Source: Megaleporinus macrocephalus
Lineage: Eukaryota > Chordata > Actinopteri > Characiformes > Anostomidae
Length of the DNA: 64,000 nucleotides
Assembly: GCA_021613375.1 (NCBI GenBank)
Contig: CM038725.1
Coordinates: forward strand, 37,825,824-37,889,823
Direction of reading: 5' to 3'
The notes under the pieces were generated by a model. It saw only the letters and a list, made by a program, of their open reading frames with translations, did not search any database and was not told where the DNA came from. This document shows, piece after piece, positions 44,526-59,125 of the stretch (its first letter is position 1; each line of letters begins with the position of its first letter). The translations under genes were made by a program, and so were the position numbers.

Positions 44526-46091
44526 TATTTTAAATCCCACTCGTATTCAGTCAAGCCCCGTTTGTTTAACAGCAAAGTGAAGAATTCAAACAGGAAAGAA
44601 TGATTACATTGTGGGCAGTTATTTTTCAGCCACGCGAGACCTGATTTGTCTTTCTCTTTAAATGGAGAGACAACACAATATTCCAAATTGAAAGTTTAAA
44701 CACATATTTTAAATCAACAGTAAAAATATGACCAAAACTTTTTTTCTAAACAACTGACATCTTATTTTTCTTTCATGCACAACTATAATGTAGTTTGTTC
44801 CTGAAAAAGTTCAAATAATCTCAATCACAAACTAGGAGATAAGAAACAATTAATTGTATGATTATCTACTCATAGTAATAGTAATAATTATACCAGAGAT
44901 CATTACCTGTTTAAGGATTTGATCAAGGTTTGGTCATGGCTTAGCAAATGATAGGATTTTTTTAATTACCACATCGCTCTTACTGCTTTACAACTTCTCA
45001 CTCATTTGGTAATCATCTATCATTGGGGAAACAAATAACATTGCTGGGCAATTTATCACAGCCTAGCTGTGATCAAAAATTAGAAAGGATGAAAAACACC
45101 CTTTCCTCATTTCTGTAATGCACCCCAAAACTATAGAGAAGATCACACAATTTCAACAATAATATAGATTAAAAAATTTAATAAGACTACTTTCAAGATA
45201 ACAGGAAAACAAAAATAAATATAATTGAAAAACCGAAAAAATTAACTCACAGAAACAAACAAAGACAAAAGCTTCAAGAAGCCAATTTTCAGGCTAAAGC
45301 AAAAAAGGTAAGAAAGAGTGATAAAGAAAAGGAAAGAGTGCAGTAGAGGTTGAGAGCATCTATAAAAGTCTTCCCTGCCTAACATGGACTTGGTTAAAGT
45401 AGCTACATCTTTAGGCAAGTTATATGTAAATACAACAATCTACATACAGAATTTTATACACACATTGATACAGCATTACAAGTCAAAGCTATTAGAATTC
45501 AGACTTGGAGTGGTTCAGAAATTAAAATTGAACACAGTGTCAATGTTAAGGTTATGTTAGCAGGAGTCTCTCTCAGTAAGGTCCAACTCACTTAACATGC
45601 CCATATTCTCACCAAGAACTATTATGGAGATACCCCAGTTCCAACTTGTACCTGTACCATGGGTTGCTCCCATATGCAGTGGAACAGACTAGACAGTGGC
45701 AAACAAGTACTTCTCTCATGTTACAGTGCACTTCTCAAGGAACATTCACTCCCCAACTTCTCCAAGAGATTTACTCAGATAGCTTTATGTCTTTATGTAG
45801 TCCTTCATACACATGTGCCTCCTGTTGCAGTCTTTAGGGTAATATATATGTCATGGCACTTCTGTCAATGCAACCCTTGACTAAAATAAAAAAGCAACTC
45901 ATTATTGAATGTTGACCTTTGTCATATATTATCGATAATGTCAATAGAGTTATATTCCAGTTTATATTTGTGTATTGTAAACAAACAAAAGGTGGATTTC
46001 CTCCCATAAAAACTGTCATCTGGTTATTTGATACCTGGGCTAAAAACACCACAACCCGCAGAGTTTTACTCCAAGAATGTGTTAGGGGTAT
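44526..46091. other. Intergenic between ZNF copies 6 and 7
   Basis: No gene. About 44790-45020 and 45060-45250 match 49580-49800 and 50455-50640 respectively, showing that the duplicated unit includes this spacer. About 45580-45850 is the shared 3' flank of the ZNF genes. Confidence 0.5.
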
Positions 46092-47273
<1,182 letters not shown>

Positions 47274-47764
47274 TTACAATACAAAGAATCTGATCCACAT
47301 CATAAACATTGCACCTACAACAAGAGGCAATACAATTCCTTCTGATAAGGAACAGCCTATCACCTAACCACTCAAACTGTATGAAGAGGCATAGAGATCA
47401 CTGAAGTGGGGATAAACTGGATTTCTCCATGGCATAAATTATTTAAGTTATTCAGCATTACATTTGGAGTAAATGAAAGGATTCCAAACTTGACATTTGA
47501 TATTTGATTCTATATAGATATTACCAAAAGCAAATTGCTAAATAGTTCACAACAGCAAAATACAAACCAAATACACAAGCTTAATATGTTCACATGTACA
47601 ATATATACTTAATAACATACAAATATTTGGCTCCTATATACAAAACTCCCATCTAAACAAACCTCAGACACCCACCGTAAACCGTCCTACCAGCTCTTAA
47701 TCCAGCAGGCATTGAACCCCTCCCAGATACTCACAGCTCTCAGGAAGCTCTTCATATTTTTCAC

Positions 47765-47960
47765 CACATCTGTACAAATAAAGTCACGGCTTTGAGCCCC
47801 TAAACCTACAGGGCACCACAGAAATGCACGTGAACCCACAACTGTTTTGGGGTTTCCCAAAGCGCCCCTATTGTGCAGGTTAACTAGTGTGTTTTTCACT
47901 GCATGTTAGGGTTAAATGCAGAGATCAAGTTCCTCACTGTGCAAACACCCATAGTGACAA
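47765..47960 (+). repeat. SINE fragment in the ZNF copy 7 intron
   Basis: Body pieces ACCCACAACTGTTTTGGGG, GTTAACTAGTGTGTTTTTCA and GGGTTAAATGCAGAGATCAA. A closely related copy sits at the same relative place in the pseudogene unit (51890-52075), so it predates that duplication. Confidence 0.65.
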
Positions 47961-49048
47961 ATAGTCCAAAATTCAAAACATTCGATTTTTTTTTTTTTTT
48001 TTTACATATTCTTTTACAAGTGAATGAGTTATAAGATCTGCATCATGTAGTGCATGACTGGCAAGAAAACATTCTTGAAGATGGCATCGCTATTGCAAAA
48101 AATTCGCAAATATGTGTTTCCAGAGACTAAATCAGTCAAACCTCTTAGAAATTGCGTTATTCCTAACTGAGCATCTTAACGCATGACACGATCAGGCTTT
48201 TATTGAACGGTTCAAATCTACCGAGAGTCGAGCTAAGGAATCACGCTCATGTAATAAACTCGATTTGCAATGCCTTTAAAGGGTTGGGGTAAAATTACAA
48301 AACCTAAAAGCGTTTTTCTGCGCTGAGCGGTTGCGGGAATTAAATGGTTCCAAATGTTCCATATGATTTAATCCAAGCATTAAGTAAAATAAAATTATCT
48401 GCGCAACTCAGTCAAGTCCAAAACAGCTTCTAAGCAGCACTATTACGACATGGACGCATTACAGTGGATCAACATCCCATAATGACGACATATTTTCTCA
48501 TAATTACGACATTTGTCTCGTTTACCTTGGCTAATGTAGCACATCAGTCACTATTTCTACATTAATTACAGATACACCTTCAACATATCATCACCTCTTC
48601 ATACACACTGTTTTATAAGTGAATGATTAAGAAGATCTGCTTTATGTGTTTAAACTGACAATAGAGCAGATAGTTATGCACATAAAGATCATCTTTACAG
48701 TTAGTTTAAAAATGTAGGAGTTTACTTGATAACATTAGTACACAAAAGATCAGGAGCACATCAGATACACCAACAATCACACAGTCCTGATCTGAAGAAA
48801 ATGTGTTTGATGTTTTCGGATGTAACTGGGTAAATAAATTAGAAGAAAACTCAATTTATCAAACCCAACTAGGAAAACATGATCAAGCAAACATTCTGGT
48901 CCAGCAGCAGCTTCCATTACTCAGCTCTGGTCTGAATGAAGCTGCTTCTGTGTGTCTGATCTATTTTAAAGAATATCAGATCTTATGTTCAGGACTCAGA
49001 TGTGTCTGTGAAGAACAATGTGTGTTAAAGTGTCGGACAGCTTCCTAC
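47961..49048. other. Intron of ZNF copy 7, duplicated in the pseudogene unit
   Basis: About 48005-48420 matches 52075-52530 (GTGTTTCCAGAGACT, TTATTCCTAACTGAGCATCT, TGACACGATCAGGCTTTTAT). No gene. Confidence 0.5.
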
Positions 49049-49215
49049 CTTCAACAGTTCAGCTCTGCTTTCTGTTCCTCCAACAACACTGTCGGAGCGC
49101 GGAGGAGGCGTGGCCTGCTGACCACGACACGATCTTCTGCTTCTCCACTTTAGTGCAGTTGGAGAAAGAGATAGTTGAAGAATTAGCGCCACCACCTGGC
49201 CAGCAACAGGAACCA
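49049..49215 (-). promoter_or_regulatory. Putative non-coding first exon of ZNF copy 7 (type 1)
   Basis: Donor TTGAAG/GTAGGAAG at 49049/49048. The block contains the shared GAGGAGGCGTGGCCTGCTGA and TTTAGTGCAGTTGGAGAAAG segments. Lies about 1.9 kb upstream of the finger exon. Confidence 0.6.
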
Positions 49216-49267
49216 CGTAATCACGGAAACAGGCGGAACGGTCTACATTTTAAATCTCACCCGTATT

Positions 49268-49306
49268 CAGACATGCCCCGCCTCCAGCGCTCTGACTGGG
49301 TAACAG
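49268..49306 (-). promoter_or_regulatory. GC box and CCAAT-like site upstream of ZNF copy 7
   Basis: Minus strand GTTACCCAGTCAGAGCGCTG then GAGGCGGGGCATG. Same layout as 33122-33160 but with CCAGT in place of CCAAT. Confidence 0.45.
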
Positions 49307-50714
49307 CAAAGTGAAAAAATCGAACTGGAAACAATATTTACTAGGTGGGCAAATCTTTTCAGGCATGCAAAACCTGATTTGTCTCTTTCTCTGAATGGAG
49401 AGACAACAAAATATTCTAAATTGAAGGTCAAATGAACGTTTAAACACATATTTTAAATCAACAGTAAAAATATCACAAAATTCCCAAGTTTGTAAAAACT
49501 CGTGAAAATGTTCTAGACATTCCTTACCAACTTCACTCACCATTTAACTAGCTTAAATTTTTTGGAATACCTGAATATTTAAATAATCTCAATCACAAAC
49601 TAGGAAGATAGAACATGATTAGTTATACAATTACCTACCCATAGTAATATTATTAATTTTACCAGAGTTCAGTACCTGTTTAAGGATTTGATCAAGGTTT
49701 GGTCATGGCTTGGCAAATGATAGGAATTTGTTTTATTACAGCATGGCTTTTACTGCTCTACAACTTCTCAGCCATTTTGTAATCATCTATCATTGCAGAA
49801 AGAAACAACATTTCTTCATTTTTACAGCTTCCTATAAATTATTGCAAATGTATAAAGCTGTACAGAACTAAAATAATTGAGTGTCTTACATTCACAACTC
49901 TGGAAGAAGATAAACTCTTATTAATAATGCAGTATTGCAGTTCCTCACTCACTGCAATGTTTCTTAGTTTTGGCTGCTGTACTACTGACACAAAAAAGAG
50001 TAACCAACATACCAACTACAGCTTCAGTCTCTTTCCTTTAACAAATATAAAATAATAATTCTTACTTTAATACAAAAGAAAAACACATATCTTTCTTAAA
50101 ATAGAACACAAACACAACATGCTGAAATATATAAAAACAACCACACTTAATGTATAACTGTCTAAACCGTAATGTTTATTTACACTACTGTAAAATGTTT
50201 ATATCATACCTGTAATATAAAAATGTTCTTCTTCTGCCCATAGGTACTTATTCACACATTATGTATTCACATATGGCTCTATTTATCTTGGTTCTTTATA
50301 TCATTTTGTATCACTTGTTATTCCTATTTATTGTAATTAACTTGTTTTGTGGGGTTTTTTTTTATATGAGTGCTTGTCTGGTCTAGTATAACATATGTAA
50401 CAGTGAAATAAGGTTATTTAACTAGATGTCATTATGGAGCAAAAAGAATAAAAAAGCTAGCTGTGATCAAAAATGAGAAAATCGAAAACACCCATTCATC
50501 ATTCATCATTTCTGTAATCCAATACACCCCAACAACCAAAGAAGACCACACAATTTCAAAAGGATTATAGATTTTAAAATGTAATAATACTTCCAAGATA
50601 ACAGGAATATAAAAAAATATTTTTGAAAAAAAATAGTAGATATCCGCGACAAGACGCGGAAGGCAGATACACGTGCAAAGTCCTTTTATTTTTAGGATTT
50701 TAGAATTTAGAACT
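49307..50714. other. Intergenic between ZNF copy 7 and the pseudogene
   Basis: No gene. Collinear with the ZNF 6-7 spacer (see 44526-46091) up to about 50640, where a SINE begins. Confidence 0.5.
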
Positions 50715-51423
<709 letters not shown>

Positions 51424-51889
51424 CTAAATACGCAAGGCAATAGAAGCAGTCTAATCCAAATAAATAAATACTCCACTTACAACAACAACAACACAAAGTG
51501 TAAAGAAAGAATACAATTCATTCTGATTAGGAATAGCCTATGACCTAACCATTCAAACTGTATGAAGAGACTCATAGAGATCACTGAAATTGTATTGTCA
51601 TGCAATTATTGGAAATTCTGTGGCCAATCTGGATTTCGACATGGCACAAATGTTTAAGATTATGCAATATGTTTCACAAGAGCAAAAAAAAATCAAACTT
51701 AATATGTTCACCCGTACACCATATACACTCACTAACATATTAAAAACGTGTTAACAGGCCAATATTGGGCTCTTATACAAAACACTTCCTTCTAAACAGA
51801 GCTCAGACACCCACCTTAGACACTCCTACCAGATCCTAATCTAACAGTCATTGACCTTCAATCCCTATCCAGAAATTCACAGCTCTCAG

Positions 51890-52075
51890 GGAACCAGCCA
51901 TTGGATTGGAAAGTCGCAGGTTTGATCCCCTGAACCAACAGCGCACCAGTGAAGTGCACTGGAACCCACAACTGTTTATGGGGCTTCGCACCACACCGAG
52001 CTAGCGTGCCCCTATTGTGCGTGTTAACTAGTGTGTTTTTCACTGCATGTAAGGGTTAAATGCGGAATATTTTTA
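51890..52075 (+). repeat. SINE fragment in the pseudogene intron
   Basis: GGTTTGATCCCCTGAACC head remnant, then ACCCACAACTGTTTATGGGG and GGGTTAAATGCGGA. Orthologous by duplication to 47765-47960 but less truncated at the head. Confidence 0.7.
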
Positions 52076-52734
52076 CATATTCTTTTACAAGTGAACAAGT
52101 GATAAGATTTGCGTCATGTGGCGCATTACTGGCAAGTGGAATAAAAAAAGAATTCTCAAATATGTGTTTCCAGAGACTGAAAATTCGGTCAGACCTCGTA
52201 GACTTTGCGTTATTCCTAACTGAGCATCTTAACGGCCCTGCGAGCTTCACATAGCTTCACCAGAAATGCCTCTAAACTGGGTTTGTCGTCACCCATGACA
52301 CGATCAGGCTTTTATTGAACGGTTCAAATCCACCGACAGTCGAGCTGAGACGCAGAAATCACCCGACGCAGGCTCTACAGGAATCACGCACTTGTGATCA
52401 ACTAGATTTGCAATGATTCGCAAGCGTCGCGGTAATAACACAAGATCTAAAAGCGAATTTCTGCGCTGAGCGCAGCTGCGGTTTCGGGAATGAAATTGTT
52501 CCATATGATTTAACCCAAGCATTAAGTAAACTTGATTAATAAAATCAACTGCGCCACTAAGTCTGGTCAAAAACAGCTTATATGCAGAACTATTACGACA
52601 TAGGCGCAATTCACATCAAGTTGATGAGCATCCCATAATGACGACACATTTCCTCATAATTACGAAATCGTAAAGGCAAGATATTTGTATAAATAGTTCT
52701 ACCCACGAGGCTGAAGCTGGTTATTTATTCCCTA
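52076..52734. other. Pseudogene intron, copy of 48005-48420
   Basis: Retains the landmarks listed for 47961-49048, with an extra internal stretch at about 52235-52290 that is absent from the ZNF 7 copy. No gene. Confidence 0.5.
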
Positions 52735-54396
52735 GCGTCTTATTCGCATTTTCCGTTCAACCTTAAATAATGCGGCAGTTACATTATGTTAACACTGCAA
52801 ACTACATTTATGGATAAGATGCGCTGTAAACGCCCTGAATGAAAAGGAAAAACAGACACAGTGACGGTTCAACCTTATAATGAGCAAAGCAAAGTGTTTC
52901 ATAGAGACATGCCCCGAATCTAAATAGATCACAGACATTTACAATTAAGATATAAAAATAGAAATATAGAGTGAAGGCAAAATGCCATTTAGTCTTATGT
53001 TATAGATCTATATCCTCTGATTCTTAGTGTCTCAAAACTCTGACAGTCAGGTTTAATTTAATCAGTACCGGACTGTATACATCCTGAAGAAGAATTTGTA
53101 CTATTGTGAATTATTTAATGATCGTCCTTTGAATTTGGCATGCGATGTGTATATTATACTTTTGTCTTAGTTTCTATGGCTGTCCTGATTCGTTTATTGT
53201 CTCAAATTCTGAAGAATTTTTTTAAAGATAAAACCCTATGAAATAAGACATAAGTACAACAGTCCCTCCACATTGTACCACCTGACATGCCAAGTTCACA
53301 AAATGATTATAAAATAATTCAACAGTAAAAATTCTTCTTCTTCAGCTAGTCAGATAGTTATTGACCTAAACCAGGTTGGCCGATTTTTGAAGACAATAAG
53401 AGAATCAGATAAAGACAAATGAAATAAAACAAAAGTACAATATGCCCGACACGTCATGTTACATTCTCAAGTTAATTATAAAATAATTCTACGGTAAAAA
53501 TTCGCCAACTTGGTGCGTTAACTCACACCAGACTGTCAGATTTTTGAGACGACGTATGAATCAGGAAATGAAGCTATAGAAACTAAGACAAAATTACAGC
53601 ATGCCGAATACATTATATCACCTGATATGTCAAGTTCACAGGATGATTATAAATATATACTACAGTAAAAATTCTTCTGCTTCTCCGGGATTTACACAGT
53701 CAGTTACGTGCTGACTCAAACCTGACTGTTCGATTTTTTGACACAATGTAATAATCAAGAGATACACCCATAGAAAAAAAGACAAAATGTACTGTATGCC
53801 TATACATTTCATTGCCTGACATGCCAAATTTACAGGATGCTTATAAAAATATTCCACAATAAAAAAAATTTCTTCAGAATGTATGCAGTCAGTTATGTGC
53901 TGTCTCAAACCTGACTGTCAGTTTTTGAGACAATGTAAGAATCAGGCCATAGAAACAAAGACAACGGCACAGCATGTCGAATATATTGTATCACCTGACA
54001 TGCTAAGCTAACAAGCTGATTCTAAAAGTTCTACAGGAAAAATTCTCCTTTTTCTGCAGTTTGATAGTCAGATAGTTACTGACTTAAACCTGACTGTCAT
54101 TTTTTTCCTGAGACATAAGACAAAATTAGAATATGCTCAATTCTTTCTATTGCTTTACATGCCAAGTTCACATGATGATTATGTAGTAATTCTAAAGTAA
54201 GAAAGTGCAATTTGCCCTCACTCTTGATTTATATTTTTTATCTTGAGTGTAAATATATATAAGACATATTTGGATTCGGGACATATCTCTGTGGAAAAAC
54301 TTATACATTTTAAAGGTTGAACAGTCACTGTAGGTGTAACCTTTTTATTCAAGGCGTCTACAGCGCATCTTATACACAAATGTAATTTTCAGCATG
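52735..54396. mobile_element. Inverted-repeat element with internal inverted arrays
   Basis: Left arm (about 52783-52875: ATAAGATGCGCTGTAAACGC, TGAATGAAAAGG, CAGTGACGGTTCAACC) is the inverse complement of the right arm (about 54310-54396). Inside, units carrying AAACCTGACTGTCAG-TTTTTGAGACAATGTAAGAATCAGG occur in minus orientation near 53030 and 53190 and in plus orientation near 53377, 53532, 53721, 53910 and 54090 (spacing 155-190 bp). No transposase is visible, so if mobile it is non-autonomous. It sits in the intron of the pseudogene. Confidence 0.6.
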
Positions 54397-54800
54397 GGAT
54401 AATGTAGCACATCAGTCACTATTTCTACATTAATTACAAATACACCTTCAATACATAATCACCTCTTTATACACACTGTTTTATAAGTGAATGATTGATC
54501 AGATCTGCTTTGTGTTTAAACTGACAATAGAGCAGACAGTCATGTACATAAAGATCATCTTTACAGTTAGTTTGAAAATTAAGGAGTTGACTTGATATCA
54601 TTGGTACACAAACGAACAGAAATATTCCAATATTCTGGTCCAGCAGCAGCTCACATTACTCAGCTCTGGTCTGAATGAAGCTGTTGTGTGTGTCTGATCT
54701 ACTTTAAAGAACATCAGATCTTATGTTTAGAACTCAGATGTGTCTCCAGCTGCTTGTCTCAGAGTGAATGGAGAACAATGAGTGTCGGACAGCTTCCTAC

Positions 54801-54960
54801 CTCATATAGTTTTCTATTGCTTTCTGTTCCTCCAACAACGCTGTCCGAGCGCGGAGGAGGCGTGGACCGCTGACCACCACACGATCTTCCTATCTCCACT
54901 TTAGTGCAGCTGGAGAAAGTTACAGAATTAGCGCCACCATCTGGGCTGGAGTGCTAGGGG
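54801..54960 (-). promoter_or_regulatory. Type 1 first-exon block of the pseudogene unit
   Basis: Donor-side sequence TATGAG/GTAGGAAG keeps GT, although the preceding exon bases have diverged. Interior segments (CGGAGGAGGCGTGG, TTTAGTGCAGCTGGAGAAAG) are preserved. Confidence 0.5.
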
Positions 54961-55036
54961 CTGGAAAAACGCGGTCACGAAAAGAGGCGGACAGATTGTC
55001 ATTTTTAATCCCACCCATATTCAAGCACACGCCAAT

Positions 55037-55038
<2 letters not shown>

Positions 55039-55103
<65 letters not shown>
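55039..55103. repeat. AC microsatellite
   Basis: About 32 uninterrupted AC dinucleotides. Confidence 0.95.
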
Positions 55104-55104
<1 letters not shown>

Positions 55105-55524
55105 CTTTAGGCTTATTTATACAATGTTCAATATACATATACAATATACAAAAATATAGAGAACATATGAACCTAGAAGTAAACAAAAAAAGTGTTTGAA
55201 ACGGAAAGATGCATAATAGTTATGGATAGGTAAACTGATTACAAGTGGGTATTCATTAATTATGTCACTTGTTGCCTTAATTTGTAAATTTATCTGTACA
55301 CTGCAGATCACTGAAAAATTCTGCTGTAGCCTAGCCATGCTTTGCTGCCACTGTTGTTTTCTGTTCCCCACTAGATTACAGTAATCTGTTGTTTTTCCAT
55401 GGTTTTTATTAGAATATACAAATTGTTTTTATAGGAGGACTGTAAAATGCACATTCATGTGTATTATGAAGCATAATATTAACCAAATTATACTGTTATG
55501 TTTAGTATATAATCCTTTAATTAT
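55104..55524. other. Intergenic, no gene recognised
   Basis: AT-rich, nothing supportable. Confidence 0.35.
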
Positions 55525-55797
55525 CCCAGCGTCATCAGGCGAAGGCAGGGTACACCATGGACAGTTCGCCAGTCCATCACATGACCAACACACACTCACA
55601 CCAACAAACAATTTACAGTGAGCGATCAACCTAACATGCATGTGTTTGGACTGTGGGAGGAAACCGGAGTACCCGGGGGAAACCCACTCAAGCATGGAGA
55701 GAACATACACACTCCACACGGAACCACCCGGACCGGGAATCCAACCCAGATCATCTTACTGTGAGGCAACAGTGCTGACCACTACACCACCATGTAG
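55525..55797 (-). repeat. V-SINE (DANA-like), near full length
   Basis: Reverse-oriented: GGCGAAGGCAGGGTACACCA at the tail side, CATGCATGTGTTTGGACTGT and GGGAGGAAACCGGAGTACCC in the body, and the tRNA-like head ending TGCTGACCACTACACCACCA. It closely parallels the plus-strand copy at 3673. Confidence 0.85.
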
Positions 55798-55964
55798 TGT
55801 AAGTCCGTTCATTTCATACCGACTTAACTAATAGAGTGTATATGAAGGAGGGAAGGCAGTGAAACTCGAGGCATCTTCATGCCAAATCAAAAAGTCAACC
55901 AGTTTAAAAAAGTAAAAAAAAAATAAAAATAAATAAATAAATAAAAAAAATGGCCAAATCGTAG

Positions 55965-56016
55965 CAATGCACTGGCGTATTGTGAGATTACTATTTCAAG
56001 TAAACCTTCTACTAAA
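55965..56016 (-). pseudogene. Single zinc-finger relic
   Basis: Plus-strand text ATGCACTGGCGTATTGTGAG then ATTACT-ATTTCAAGTAAAC matches the finger-helix region of the cluster (compare 46711-46755, ATGCGCTGATGTATTGTGAG then CTGACTCCACTGAGTAAA). Only about one finger is left and the minus-strand frame holds a stop. It lies 3' of ZNF copy 9, near a V-SINE. Confidence 0.5.
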
Positions 56017-56302
56017 CTCAGAAACTCTGCTTAAAGAAGAATTTCTCTGTATACATCCATAAAAATATCTGCACATGCATTATATACACTGAAAAGACTA
56101 AACTCGGCATTATGTGAACAGTAATTTATTGCTTCTCATGTGTTTATTTAAGACGGTTTGAAATCTTTAAAACATTGCAATAAAGCAATAAATGAAAGGG
56201 AAAGATACATGATAGTTAGAGGTGGGTGAAAAGAAGCAATGCTTTGTGTTAGCACCATTTTCTGAAGACTATTATTGTTGAAATGTGCTAAGGTTATATT
56301 AA

Positions 56303-57448
<1,146 letters not shown>

Positions 57449-57539
57449 TCATGTGTTTACAGAAGCACATTTCAGCTGCATAGGGAAGTGCAGGAGATGA
57501 TCTGAAACGGGATAACCTTGTTTATTTCTGGAGGAGATC

Positions 57540-58224
57540 TAGCTATTTTTTCCTCAACATATCTGTACAAATAGTTCTACCCATGTTGACTAATGTAGCA
57601 CATCAGTCACTATTTCTATATCAATTACAGATACACAATCAATATATCGTCACCTCTTTATACACATTGTTTTATAAGTTAATGATTGATCTGCTGTGTA
57701 TGTTCAAACTGACAATATAGCAGATAGTCATGTTCCTAAAGATCATCTTTACAGTTAGCTTGAAAATGAACTTGATAAGATTAATACACAAAAGAACAGA
57801 AGCACATAATATGCACCAACAATCACAAAGTATTGTTCTGAAGAACATGTTTGATGTGTTTGATGTATAAATTATTCTAATTTATTATTTTAAAGAACAT
57901 CTGATATTATGTTCAGAACTTAGATGTGTCTCCAGCTGTTTGTAGCAGATTTATTTCTAAATTAAAACTTTTATTCGAATTATTACACATAAGGACGCGG
58001 CCGTTATATCTGACGCGCAATGGCTGTTGGATAGACGACATCAAATGGTTTCAGTACTAAACTGGACTGCGGTTGGAAGGAGTGAATGTTAGTTACTAAC
58101 CTAGCTTAAAGAAAACCATGTACATTGTGTTGTTGATGTTGTTTCAGTGAAAGGCAGTGGGAAGACTGATATTAGTCTAAACAGCTTCACAAACATAAAT
58201 AAGGAGAATAGTTAGTGAAGCAGC
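57540..58224. other. ZNF copy 9 intron-side flank
   Basis: About 57575-57940 is the shared intron sequence (AATGTAGCACATCAGTCACTA, GACAATATAGCAGATAGTCA). No gene. Confidence 0.45.
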
Positions 58225-58437
58225 GTGTGGACCAACACAGCTACCCAAAGACCCCTGCTCTGCTCTCCTCACTTCAGTCTGGATGAGTTTGAGTGGTTCA
58301 GTAGACCACCACTGGTGAGAGACTTGACGGAGGCTGTTGGTTTTAAGCGTAGACTAAAACACAATGCAGTGCCACAGTTTCCCCACACAGGAAGTCCAAA
58401 AGCTCCAGATTATGGAGAACCGCGAGAAGAACAGTGA
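58225..58437 (+). pseudogene. THAP-like zinc-binding domain fragment
   Basis: The only plus-strand frame here with a chromosomal-gene flavour. It reads RPLLCSPHFSLDEFEW then GFKRRLKHNAVPQFPH, resembling the C-terminal part of a THAP domain (C-x2-H-F, a spaced basic segment, then the A-V-P-x-F motif). The N-terminal C-x2-4-C half is not visible immediately upstream; a neighbouring frame (RVDQHSYPKTP) may hold the preceding residues after a 1-bp shift. THAP domains occur in transcription factors and in P-element-derived transposases. It may be an exon, a relic, or chance. Confidence 0.4.
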
Positions 58438-58959
58438 AGGTGAAGGTACAGTCTTAGTAGTGAACATACTACTTCACTAATAAAGGTGTGAAGCTAAGAA
58501 TGTTTCCTGCTAGAAAGTGGAGCTCCTTTAACAGACACTCTCCTTCTCCGTCAACACCAACACACAGTTTCACAACAACTCCAGCACTGTGTCACTCTCT
58601 CCTCCACCCTCTCTGTTCACCATTTACACTAACGTGGTGTGTGATGTCACCGCTGATGTCAGAAATGTTGAGTTCTAGCTCAAACTGTAAAGACTGAACA
58701 GTAGCACGTTTAGCTAGCTAGCTGTGCTCGAGCGCGACAGCCGGTTACTGCAACCATTTGACGTCACTACCCGCTGATCACGTCAGTGGATACAAAAATG
58801 GAGACCTACGTGCAGTGGATTTTACAGAAAATCTAATAAATCTGATACTTTTAGTGATTTTTTTATAAGGTGTTAAATAATTTAGAGTGATTACACCATA
58901 ATAGGGCTTAAAATTGTTACCAGCCGGGGTTCCATTTAAAGTGTAGGACAGCTTCCTAC
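58438..58959. other. No gene recognised
   Basis: Lies between the THAP-like fragment and the ZNF copy 9 first exon. A plus-strand 69-codon ORF (58488-58697) is Ser/Thr/Pro-rich without a motif. Confidence 0.3.
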
Positions 58960-59125
58960 CTTCAATAGTTCAGCTCTGCTTTCTGTTCCTCCAACAACAC
59001 TGTCTGAGCGCGGAAGAGGCGTGGACTGCTGACCACAACACGATCTTCTGCTTCTCCGCTTTAGTGCAGCTGGAGAAACTTACAGTTACAGAATTGGCGG
59101 CGCCACCACCTGGTCTGGAGCAACC
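58960..59125 (-). promoter_or_regulatory. Putative non-coding first exon of ZNF copy 9 (type 1)
   Basis: Donor TTGAAG/GTAGGAAG at 58960/58959, with the shared interior (GAAGAGGCGTGGACTGCTGA, TTTAGTGCAGCTGGAGAAAC, GGCGCCACCACCTGG). Lies 1.6 kb upstream of the finger exon, the shortest spacing in the window together with copy 1. Confidence 0.6.

Noticed and set aside
44369..44686. 105-codon minus-strand ORF over the ZNF 6 first-exon block as a coding gene
   Set aside because: Related ORFs exist at 38478 and 58970, but the shared part stops within the block and the flanking parts differ, so a conserved untranslated exon explains it better.
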